Source of the DNA: Cacconaster sp045641345
GTDB lineage: Bacteria > Bacteroidota > Bacteroidia > Bacteroidales > UBA932
DNA: 20,293 nucleotides
Direction of reading: 5' to 3'
Assembly (NCBI GenBank): GCA_045641345.1
Contig: JAZUGR010000022.1
Coordinates: 1-20,293 of the forward strand
The translations under genes and the position numbers were made by a program. How positions within the stretch are numbered: the first letter of the stretch is position 1; each line of letters starts with the position of its first letter. The notes below the pieces were generated by a model. It saw only the letters and a program-made list of their open reading frames with translations. It had not been told where the DNA came from and made no database searches. Positions 1-5,985 of the stretch are shown here, one piece after another.

Positions 1-141
1 GTCAACTGCTATGTCGATGCCGGTTATCTGGAGCAGGCGATATGCGACAATGCCGGTGACGGCTGGGAACTGGTCACGGTGCTTGAACCCTCTTCAGGGT
101 GCAGTTCCTTCTTCCTGATTTTCAAGAGGCCGATGATGTAA
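1..141 (+). CDS. DUF4177-like protein, C-terminal end (partial)
   Basis: The window opens inside this gene. Frame 1 runs without a stop for 46 codons and ends at TAA 139-141. The visible tail contains the pattern GWELVTV followed by a hydrophobic strand and FLIFKRP. This resembles the end of small DUF4177-type proteins, where a 'GWELV' core is followed by a closing strand ending in FKR. The start and most of the protein lie outside the window, so the family call rests on this short tail only. A good intrinsic terminator follows about 30 bases after the stop, so the gene probably ends its transcript and is not part of the restriction island downstream. Confidence 0.6.
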   Translation, partial: VNCYVDAGYLEQAICDNAGDGWELVTVLEPSSGCSSFFLIFKRPMM

Positions 142-171
142 GCATCGTAGGAAGTCAGTATCAGCATATTA

Positions 172-212
172 GGGAATCAGGCGAGTTGCTTGGTTCCCTT
201 TTGTGATTTTTG
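172..212 (+). terminator. Intrinsic terminator after the DUF4177-like gene
   Basis: Bases 172-182 (GGGAATCAGGC) pair with 188-198 (GCTTGGTTCCC) as an 11-bp stem with two G-U wobbles and a 5-base loop. TTTT follows, then GTGA and TTTTT. It separates the left-edge gene from the restriction island. Confidence 0.75.
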
Positions 213-268
213 AGCAATGAAATTAAAATATAGAGTGCGATATGTCTTCGCCATTGAGAAAAAATGCA

Positions 269-277
269 TAAATTTGC
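269..277 (+). promoter_or_regulatory. Bacteroidetes-type -7 element before the dpnM remnant
   Basis: TAAATTTGC matches the Bacteroidetes -7 consensus TAnnTTTG and lies 13 bases before the ATG at 290. No clear TTTG -33 box sits at the usual 19-21 base spacing; TTCG at 247-250 is the nearest candidate. If used, this promoter would drive the whole 290-2560 island, including dpnI. Confidence 0.5.
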
Positions 278-289
278 TAAAAGGTATAT

Positions 290-733
290 ATGCATATGAA
301 GAGAACTGAAACAAATGCGGCAAAGCCGTTCATAAAATGGGTTGGGGGGAAGACTCAGCTTCTCGATGACATCAAGAAATCGTTACCCAAAGACCTTGAC
401 AAAAGAGGAGGTCTGACATACGTTGAGCCTTTTGTCGGTGGAGGTGCGGTTCTTTTCTGGATTCTCCAGGAATATCCGAATATCACCAGAGCAGTCATCA
501 ACGACATTAACGCGGAACTTATTTGCACCTATCGTGTGATTAAGAACAATGTCGACTCTTTGATAGCTGAATTGAACAGGTTGCAGGCTGAGTATCTTCC
601 GTTGTCTGCAGAAGATCGAAAAGATTATTACCTCACACAACGAGCATTATTCAACACCAAGGACACTACCGATGTGCAGACCGGAAAATATACAGGCCAG
701 AATGCGCTCTATTATTTCGAATATTTGTCCTAA
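290..733 (+). pseudogene. dpnM: N-terminal fragment of a DpnM/Dam-type (D12 class) N6-adenine DNA methyltransferase
   Basis: The 147-residue product starts like D12-class adenine methyltransferases. The SAM-binding motif KPFIKWVGGKTQLL is at about residues 12-25, YVEPFVGGGAVLF at about 45-57, and INDINAELI follows. Full-length DpnM/Dam proteins are about 270-285 residues. This one ends just where the conserved aromatic/Asn-Arg stretch and then the catalytic DPPY motif should come. With no DPPY motif it cannot methylate DNA, so I call it a truncated gene. ATG codons at 290 and 296 are both possible starts. Its TAA (731-733) overlaps the ATG of the next gene (TAATG), so it may still serve as a translated leader for dpnI. 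Base composition is AT-richer than the downstream chromosomal genes. Confidence 0.85.
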
Positions 734-1509
734 TGGTATTCTCTTTTAACACAGCCTTAGCAAATGGCTACCACGGCGCCACTCAAATTGCCCGTGTTTT
801 GACAGAAGACTGGGTAGAACGGAATATTTACTGTCCTTGTTGTGGTAATCCTGTGTTAAGACACTTCGAGGCAAATCGTCCAGTTGCAGATTTTGTATGT
901 GATTCTTGTCGTCAAGAATATGAATTGAAAAGCAAGGAAAGAAATAACGGCATAGGTACAAAGATTGCTGATGGTGAATACAATACATTGTTAAGCAGAA
1001 TACAAGCATATAATAATCCGAATTTTCTTTTTTTAACCCACTCAAACGCAATTGTAACAAACTGTATTCTGATTCCAAACCACTTTTTTGTCCCGTCTAT
1101 AATAGAGAAGCGTAAACCCTTGTCGCCAACAGCAAGACGTGCTGGATGGACTGGGTGTAATATTAATTTAACGACAATCCCAGAGTATGGGAAGATATAT
1201 ATCGTAAAAGATTCCGTTGAACTTGAACATGAAACGGTTATTTCCAACTACAAGGCTATAGAATCTCTCCGGACGGACTCTGTTGATGGTCGGGGTTGGT
1301 TAATGGATGTTTTACTATGTACCGACAAATTGAGGAATGATTTTTCCTTGAATGACATGTACGCATTTGCTCAGCTTTTAAGAGCTAAACATCCTAATAA
1401 TAAGCATATTGAGCCGAAAATAAGGCAACAATTACAATTCCTCAGGGATAAGGGGTTTATTGAGTTTATTTCTCCCGGTCATTATCGAAAAACAAATAGA
1501 GTCATATGA
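733..1509 (+). CDS. dpnI: DpnI-type methyl-directed type IIM restriction endonuclease
   Basis: This 258-residue protein matches pneumococcal DpnI (254 residues) along its full length. Shared blocks include RVLTEDWV, NRPVADF, YELKSK, NPNFxFLT, RKPL(S/A)PTARRAGW and KIRQQLQxLRDK. The PD-(D/E)XK catalytic set is intact and in the same numbering (D53, E64, K66). Zinc ligands are C34 and C37 (CPCC) with C56 and C59. The C-terminal part from about residue 180 is the winged-helix domain that reads methylated DNA. The family cuts GATC only when the adenine is N6-methylated, so it attacks incoming Dam-methylated DNA and requires an unmethylated host. The start overlaps the upstream stop (TAATG). Its stop overlaps the next gene by four bases (ATGA). 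The gene is clearly AT-richer than the chromosomal genes in this window, consistent with transfer. Confidence 0.95.
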   Translation: MVFSFNTALANGYHGATQIARVLTEDWVERNIYCPCCGNPVLRHFEANRPVADFVCDSCRQEYELKSKERNNGIGTKIADGEYNTLLSRIQAYNNPNFLFLTHSNAIVTNCILIPNHFFVPSIIEKRKPLSPTARRAGWTGCNINLTTIPEYGKIYIVKDSVELEHETVISNYKAIESLRTDSVDGRGWLMDVLLCTDKLRNDFSLNDMYAFAQLLRAKHPNNKHIEPKIRQQLQFLRDKGFIEFISPGHYRKTNRVI

Positions 1510-1760
1510 AAATAGCTGTTTTAAATTATCAAACGGGGAAAGCTGATATCTTGGAAAATGTTCCAGATGAAGGAGAATTAAGAACATATTTTATTGAGCA
1601 CCCGATTCAAGGTGCTTTGCACAAATTAGGACAAGATGATGATTCTATTTGTTTTATTGAAGCATATTTAGAAGTTACTTGTGGTTATCATATGTCTGAA
1701 ATTGATTGGATGGTAATAAATGACGTCAATTTCACGGATATGAGGAATATATTTCAATGA
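1506..1760 (+). CDS. Small hypothetical protein coupled to DpnI
   Basis: This 84-residue acidic protein is not one I recognise. Its ATG overlaps the DpnI stop by four bases (ATGA), which implies translational coupling. Its composition is as AT-rich as dpnI, so the two probably moved together. No catalytic motif, signal peptide or membrane segment is visible. The N-terminus (MKIAVLNYQTGKADI) looks like a short beta-rich fold seen in small Bacteroidales proteins of unknown function, but that is only an impression. In pneumococcus dpnI (dpnC) is followed by a small gene, dpnD; this one has the same position but I see no clear sequence match. The end of the gene (TGA 1758-1760) already overlaps the surviving dpnA reading frame, which opens at 1744. 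Confidence 0.8.
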   Translation: MKIAVLNYQTGKADILENVPDEGELRTYFIEHPIQGALHKLGQDDDSICFIEAYLEVTCGYHMSEIDWMVINDVNFTDMRNIFQ

Positions 1761-2560
1761 CTTCAAGTTCGATATGATTTTTGCCGACCCTCCGTATCAC
1801 CTTTCGAACGGGGGGGATCAGTGTTCAGAGCGGCAGAATGGTTTCCGTCAATAAGGGCGACTGGGATAAATCAAATGGGTATGAAGCTGATTACCAGTTT
1901 GACAAATCTTGGGTTGCCGTCTGTCGGGAGAAATTGAAAAGCGACGGTACAATTTGGATTAGTGGGACATATCACAATATCTTCTCTGTTGCCAGATGTC
2001 TGACGGAACTGGGGTTCAAGATTCTGAATTGCATCACGTGGGAAAAGACAAATCCACCGCCAAATCTCTCCTGCCGGTATTTTACATATTCAGCTGAATA
2101 CATTCTTTGGGCCCGCAAGGAACAGAAAGTCTCTCATTACTTCAACTACAAATTAATGAAGTCAATCAATGGTGGGACTCAGATGCGTGATGTTTGGCGC
2201 TTGCCTGCAATCGCGCCCTGGGAGAAGTCGTGTGGCAAACATCCGACTCAAAAACCGTTATGCGTTTTGTCTCGCATCATACAGGCATCGACTAAATCGG
2301 GTGCCTGGATACTTGACCCGTTCACAGGTGGAAGCACCACTGGTATTGCTGCAAATCTGCTTGACAGGCGATTTCTCGGTATTGACAACTGCGAAAAATT
2401 CCTCGAATTGAGCAAAGCACGTCGAGAGGAAATAAACAACATCTCTGTCAGGATGGACTATCTGGAGCGGCTTCAAAAGCAGGCAAAACTTTTCGAAGAC
2501 AACGAAGTGCGCGTTCTCAATGAAAAGCCCGCTTATTACGGCCCGGAATTACCGTTCTAA
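1744..2560 (+). pseudogene. dpnA: DpnA-like (beta-class N6-adenine) DNA methyltransferase, 5'-truncated and frameshifted
   Basis: The product matches DpnA (M2.DpnII), the second GATC methyltransferase of DpnII systems. It shows FDMIFADPPYHLSNGG with the catalytic DPPY (1786-1797), then ISVQSGRMVSVNKGDWDK, TNPPPNLSCRYFT, GKHPTQKP and DPFTGGSTTGIAAN. Two defects are visible. First, the roughly 25-30 residues normally before FDMIFADPPY are absent; the frame opens only at 1744 after an in-frame TGA. Second, the DPPY part and the rest lie in different frames, joined across a run of seven G (1810-1816). Six G would restore one frame through LSNGGISV. As written, the upstream frame stops soon after the run. 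The downstream frame extends back only to a TTG at 1781, without DPPY. The usual GSS in the SAM-binding loop reads GGS here. I infer no active enzyme in this sequence. Confidence 0.85.
1810..1816 (+). repeat. G7 homopolymer at the dpnA frameshift
   Basis: Seven consecutive G sit between the codons for Asn and Ile of the conserved LSNGGIS segment. Two Gly codons need only six. The tract is therefore exactly one base too long for the methyltransferase frame. It could be a slippage-prone switch, a fixed mutation or a sequencing indel. A GATC site begins with the last G of the run. Confidence 0.9.
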
Positions 2561-2648
2561 TTAAAAAACAGAACCATTAGAGGGATTAGCCACGGCTGCA
2601 CCGTGCCTTTTCCCCTTCTCCTCGCCGGAGTGGCCCATACAAATCTCT

Positions 2649-2681
2649 GAAGCTCAAGACCTACGGTCACTGGGCTTTTTT
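2649..2681 (+). terminator. Intrinsic terminator for the dpnI-dpnA transcript
   Basis: AAGCTCAAGACC (2650-2661) pairs, with a wobble and a small bulge, with GGTCACTGGGCTT (2665-2677) around a short loop. A six-T run (2676-2681) follows. It faces a near-copy on the other strand that serves the tRNA gene. Confidence 0.7.
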
Positions 2682-2725
2682 GATGCACCTCCCTTACAGG
2701 AGCAAGCTCCTGATGGTCGCACATC

Positions 2726-2755
2726 AAAAAAGCCCAGCGCTGCGCGCTGAGCTTC
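2726..2755 (-). terminator. Intrinsic terminator for tRNA-Ser
   Basis: Read on the minus strand, AAGCTCAGCGC pairs with GCGCTGGGCTT (one wobble) around a three-base loop and is followed by six T (A run 2726-2731 on the plus strand). It begins about ten bases after the tRNA 3' end. Confidence 0.8.
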
Positions 2756-2764
2756 AAATCTTTG

Positions 2765-2852
2765 CGGAGAGATGGGGATTCGAACCCCAGATACGCTTTT
2801 GGCGCATACACGCTTTCCAGGCGTGCCTCTTAAGCCACTCGAGCATCTCTCC
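2765..2852 (-). tRNA. tRNA-Ser (anticodon GGA)
   Basis: On the minus strand the acceptor stem GGAGAGA (2852-2846) pairs with TCTCTCC (2772-2766), with discriminator G at 2765. The T arm is GGGG-TTCGAAT-CCCC. The anticodon loop TGGAAAG gives GGA, which reads UCC/UCU serine codons. The 88-nt length comes from the long variable arm typical of serine tRNAs. CCA is not encoded. The gene sits directly beside the restriction island but is intact, and I see no attachment-site duplication of its 3' end. Confidence 0.95.
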
Positions 2853-2864
2853 TGATTGGGATTG

Positions 2865-2872
2865 CAAATATA
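2865..2872 (-). promoter_or_regulatory. -7 element for tRNA-Ser
   Basis: The minus strand reads TATATTTGC here, matching TAnnTTTG, about 12 bases upstream of the tRNA 5' end. That places the transcription start at or just before the mature end. Confidence 0.55.
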
Positions 2873-2886
2873 AATATTTTTTTGAG

Positions 2887-2894
2887 TATCTTCG
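2887..2894 (+). promoter_or_regulatory. Probable -7 element for the membrane-protein gene
   Basis: TATCTTCG differs by one base from TAnnTTTG and lies 20 bases before the ATG at 2915. ATTG at 2861-2864 lies 22 bases upstream and could be the -33 box. This makes a divergent promoter region with the tRNA gene. Confidence 0.45.
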
Positions 2895-2914
2895 CATTGG
2901 ATTGCCATAAAAGA

Positions 2915-3889
2915 ATGAGCAGCTATTACAGACACCAGTCACCCGCCTCAAGCGGCATACGCCCGTCACTTGTCATTGCATTGGCAGTATGCTTCCTCGC
3001 AGCCGCTTTTCCGGTTGCGGTTCGCAGCGGGTCAGGGCTCCTGGCGGCAGGGCTTCTGACCGTCGCTGTGGCGGGAGCCATGGTATCCGTTGCAACCAGA
3101 CTGCATGGCGTCAACAGCAAGGCATCGGCCATCATCCCCACAATGCTGATCATCGTATGCGCCAGGCCGCAGATGATTCCCTTCGCGGAGCAGCAGTTGG
3201 CCGCAGCCGTATTCTGCATTTCCATACCGCATATGGCGGCATTCTGCTTCAACAACATACGATATGACTATGCTGCCGCCGCAGCGGCGATTGCCGCAGC
3301 ATCATCGTTGATATGCCCTCCGCTGATATGGATTCTTCCGGCCGTCTTCTTTCTGGCGGTCATTCTGGGAGAAAGGCGCGGCGCTTCGGCTGCCGCAGCC
3401 ATAACGGGCGTGGTACTGCTGTTTTCAACGGCAGCGGCGTCGGTTTTTCTGGCGGGAGGCCGGCAGTCGCTTGCCCTCTCGGCCGCAAAATACCTTGACG
3501 GAATGACGGCGGTGAAGATGACTTCCCTCTCCCTGTTCACGGGATGGGCCGCAATCCGGCAGGCGGCATTTCTGCTGTTTGTCGGCATAAATCTTGTCCG
3601 TTCGTTTTTTATGTGCATGTCGGTCTCTACAACGGCATATATCAGGTTTGCCTTAACCACGGCAACGTTCATAGCGGCCCCGATGATTGCATCCATCTTC
3701 TTTGCCGGAAGCCTGACAAACCCGTTCTTCATTCCGGTGGCGGGTGCAACCTCGGCGCTGTTTGTCGTGACTGCAGCCGCCGACCGGAGACCGGCACCGG
3801 AATACGTTGCACTGATCCTGCTTGCAGCGGCCACCGCGGCCGAGGCGGCAGCAAGGTTCATCCCACAGATGAATGCAGTTTTTTCTTAA
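2915..3889 (+). CDS. Polytopic integral membrane protein of unknown function
   Basis: I do not recognise the family. From the ATG at 2915 the product is 324 residues, very rich in Ala, Ile, Leu, Val and Phe. It has a short polar N-terminus (MSSYYRHQSPASSGIRPS) followed by roughly eight to ten hydrophobic stretches that look like transmembrane helices. Short charged loops (for example GERRGAS and AADRRPAPE) separate them. No transporter signature or catalytic motif stands out. An open frame continues upstream to a TTG at 2882, but the ATG fits the promoter better. Its TAA overlaps the -7 element of the next gene, so it may be transcribed separately from, or read through into, the cell-wall salvage operon. 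A sugar-related transport role is possible from position only. Confidence 0.8.
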   Translation: MSSYYRHQSPASSGIRPSLVIALAVCFLAAAFPVAVRSGSGLLAAGLLTVAVAGAMVSVATRLHGVNSKASAIIPTMLIIVCARPQMIPFAEQQLAAAVFCISIPHMAAFCFNNIRYDYAAAAAAIAAASSLICPPLIWILPAVFFLAVILGERRGASAAAAITGVVLLFSTAAASVFLAGGRQSLALSAAKYLDGMTAVKMTSLSLFTGWAAIRQAAFLLFVGINLVRSFFMCMSVSTTAYIRFALTTATFIAAPMIASIFFAGSLTNPFFIPVAGATSALFVVTAAADRRPAPEYVALILLAAATAAEAAARFIPQMNAVFS

Positions 3890-3894
3890 CTTTG
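3887..3894 (+). promoter_or_regulatory. -7 element for the amgK operon
   Basis: TAACTTTGC is a perfect TAnnTTTG-type -7 box 25 bases before the amgK start, overlapping the stop codon of the upstream gene. No convincing -33 box is visible at standard spacing. Confidence 0.55.
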
Positions 3895-3919
3895 CGGTCC
3901 GTCAAAAAACGAATGAGCG

Positions 3920-5290
3920 ATGTCGCAAGTTGAAGAGCTCTTCCAGCAGCATACCGGCACAAAAGCCGTTTCGGTCAGGGAACTTCCCTCTTCCGGCAGC
4001 GACCGCAGATATTACAGAATCCAGGGCCCCTGCACCACGATGATAGGTGCCGTGGGCGACTGTCCTGCCGAAAACCGCGCCTTCGTGGCCATAGCCGGCC
4101 ATCTGCGCAAAGCCGGGATAAACGTTCCGCAGGTATATGCGGTAAGCGGCGATTTCACCGCCTACCTGCAGGAAGATTTGGGCGACGACACCCTGTTTGC
4201 GCTGAAGGATGACACCGATCTCCTTGTCAAGGCCATCCGCAAGCTTCCTGACATACAGTTCGCAGGAGGCCGCTCGATGGACTATTCGGTGTGCTACCCA
4301 CAGAAGGAGTTCGACGCCAGGATGGTGACATTCGACCAGAACTACTTCAAATACTGCTTTCTCAAGCCTTCGGGCATAGAGTTCAACGAAAATGTCCTGC
4401 AGGACGAGTTCGACAGGATGGCCAAGGACCTCACCCGGTGCGATACAGGCAACACCTTCATGTACCGCGACTTCCAGGCCAGGAACATAATGATACGCGA
4501 CGGCGAGCCCTGGTTCATCGATTTTCAGGGAGGGCGGCGCGGCCCGGTGTACTACGACGCGGCATCCTTCATCTGGCAGGCCCGCGCCGCATACGGAAAG
4601 CAGCTCAAGGAGCGGCTCACCGCCGAATACATCGACTCCCTCGGCCGATATGCCGCAGTGGACGAAACAGAGCTGCGCGCCAACCTGCGCCGGTTTGTAC
4701 TGCTGCGCACCATACAGGTACTCGGGGCCTACGGCTTCAGGGGGCTCATAGAGCATAAGGGCCATTTCGTTGAAAGCATCCCCTATGCGATGGACAACAT
4801 CCGCGAATTGCTCGAAACCCCTTTCGACGAGTATCCCTACCTGTGCCGGATACTGTGCAGTCTTGCCGACAAGTATTCGCGCAAGGATGATGGCGGCAAC
4901 GGCGGCCTCACCGTGCGGGTATGGAGTTTCTCTTTCAGGAAAGGGATTCCGCAGGATGAAAGCGGCAACGGAGGAGGATACGTATTCGATTGCAGGGCAA
5001 TCGAGAACCCCGGAAAATACGACAGATACAAGAGCCTCACCGGGCTCGACGCCGAGGTGGCGGAGTTTCTCGAAAACGAAGGAGGCATGGCACGGTTCCT
5101 CGGCCATATCTATCCGATGGCCGAAGAGCACGTCAACAAATACATCAGCAGAGGTTTCACCAGCCTGCAGTTCTGCTTCGGGTGCACCGGAGGCAGACAC
5201 CGGAGCGTGTATGCCGCACAGCACCTCGCCGAGCACCTGCAAGGGAAGTTCCCGCAGGTAAAGGTTGAAATCCGCCACAGGGAGATATGA
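3920..5290 (+). CDS. amgK: AmgK-like amino-sugar anomeric kinase fused to a RapZ C-terminal domain
   Basis: This is a 456-residue two-domain protein. Residues about 1-325 are an aminoglycoside-phosphotransferase-fold kinase of the AmgK type. The catalytic loop is YRDFQARN (182-189, with Tyr where His is usual) and the metal-binding motif is IDFQGG (200-205). AmgK phosphorylates MurNAc (and GlcNAc) at C1, the first step of cell-wall sugar recycling that bypasses de novo MurA. Residues about 329-456 match the C-terminal domain of RapZ: SFSFRKGIP, FDCRAIENP, the MTGLD-like SLTGLD, and the signature GCTGGRHRS (421-429). In E. coli that domain binds glucosamine-6-phosphate and controls GlmS. The fusion suggests a kinase with a built-in amino-sugar-phosphate sensor, which is inference. 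The stop overlaps murU by four bases. The ATG at 3913 is out of frame, so 3920 is the start. Confidence 0.87.
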   Translation: MSQVEELFQQHTGTKAVSVRELPSSGSDRRYYRIQGPCTTMIGAVGDCPAENRAFVAIAGHLRKAGINVPQVYAVSGDFTAYLQEDLGDDTLFALKDDTDLLVKAIRKLPDIQFAGGRSMDYSVCYPQKEFDARMVTFDQNYFKYCFLKPSGIEFNENVLQDEFDRMAKDLTRCDTGNTFMYRDFQARNIMIRDGEPWFIDFQGGRRGPVYYDAASFIWQARAAYGKQLKERLTAEYIDSLGRYAAVDETELRANLRRFVLLRTIQVLGAYGFRGLIEHKGHFVESIPYAMDNIRELLETPFDEYPYLCRILCSLADKYSRKDDGGNGGLTVRVWSFSFRKGIPQDESGNGGGYVFDCRAIENPGKYDRYKSLTGLDAEVAEFLENEGGMARFLGHIYPMAEEHVNKYISRGFTSLQFCFGCTGGRHRSVYAAQHLAEHLQGKFPQVKVEIRHREI

Positions 5291-5985
5291 GGGCTTTCAT
5301 TCTCGCAGCCGGGCTCGGCACAAGGCTCAAGCCACTGACGGACAAGATGCCGAAAGCGCTCGTCCCGGTGGGAGGCATACCGCTTCTGGAGAGGCAGATA
5401 ACCACCCTCAAGGAGTACGGATATTCGGATTTCGTGGTCAACGTACACCATTTCGCGGAGCAGATAGAGCAGTTTCTCGCCGATAAACATAATTTCGGCT
5501 GCAGAATAGCGATATCCGACGAGCGCGACCTGCTGCGCGAAACGGGCGGAGCCATCCGCCACGCCGCCCCGCTGCTCGAGGGATCCGGTGCGTTTCTCGT
5601 ACACAACGTCGACATAATCACCGACCTCGACTACGGCAGGCTTGTCCCAGACCCCGAAGCCGTGGCCACTCTGGCTGTGAGCAGCCGCAGGACAAACAGA
5701 TACCTGCTTTTCGACAAAGAGATGCATCTTGCCGGTTGGACCAACACCGCCACCGGGCAGACCATCCTCCCGCGGGGCGGAGACGCCTCGGAATACCGCC
5801 GCCTGGCCTTCTCCGGAATACAGTCAGTCTCAACCGGAATACTGCCGCTTATGGCATCGTGGCCGGAGAAATTTTCCATAATGGATTTTTATCTCGATAT
5901 TTGCCGTTTCAAAACGGTTGCCGGCATAGACATCGGAGACACGGAAGTGACCGACGTGGGCAAGGCCGCTGACATTGCAAGATGA
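5287..5985 (+). CDS. murU: MurU-like nucleotidyltransferase (MurNAc-1-phosphate uridylyltransferase)
   Basis: This 232-residue nucleotidyltransferase begins with the sugar-nucleotide signature LAAGLGTRLKPLTDKMPKAL (residues 6-25) and carries a metal-binding Asp in NVDIITD (D109). Size and motif spacing match MurU, which turns MurNAc-1-phosphate and UTP into UDP-MurNAc. Immediately downstream of and overlapping an AmgK-type kinase (ATGA at 5287-5290), it completes the two-step salvage route seen in Pseudomonas and many Bacteroidetes. On sequence alone, a related GlcNAc-1-P or mannose-1-P nucleotidyltransferase would be possible, and the neighbour decides the call. Its own stop overlaps the porin start, again as ATGA, so the three genes form one translationally coupled unit. 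Confidence 0.87.
   Translation: MRAFILAAGLGTRLKPLTDKMPKALVPVGGIPLLERQITTLKEYGYSDFVVNVHHFAEQIEQFLADKHNFGCRIAISDERDLLRETGGAIRHAAPLLEGSGAFLVHNVDIITDLDYGRLVPDPEAVATLAVSSRRTNRYLLFDKEMHLAGWTNTATGQTILPRGGDASEYRRLAFSGIQSVSTGILPLMASWPEKFSIMDFYLDICRFKTVAGIDIGDTEVTDVGKAADIAR

Larger units (their letters stand above)
2649..2755. repeat. Nested inverted repeat joining two convergent terminators
   Basis: Three nested palindromic arms share one axis. GAAGCTCA (2649-2656) pairs with 2748-2755. The 16-base CTGGGCTTTTTTGATG (2670-2685) pairs perfectly with 2722-2737. At the centre, CAGGAG (2697-2702) pairs with CTCCTG (2707-2712) around a four-base loop. Each half also folds as a terminator in its own direction. 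Confidence 0.85.

Noticed and set aside
719..1754. GAATAT shared near both dpnI-block junctions as recombination microhomology
   Set aside because: Six AT-rich bases are too short to separate from chance in this region.
1781..1815. TTG 1781 as a genuine start of an intact methyltransferase
   Set aside because: The residues read from it (PTLRITFRTGG) are the out-of-frame version of ADPPYHLSNGG, so the enzyme would lack its catalytic DPPY.
2589..2615. CACGG...CCGTG hairpin with CCTTTT as another terminator
   Set aside because: Only five base pairs and a weak T run; the terminator at 2649-2681 is far stronger.
3902..5278. 458-codon open frame antisense to amgK
   Set aside because: The plus-strand frame encodes clear kinase and RapZ motifs; the antisense product has no recognisable motif and is a by-product of GC-biased codon use.
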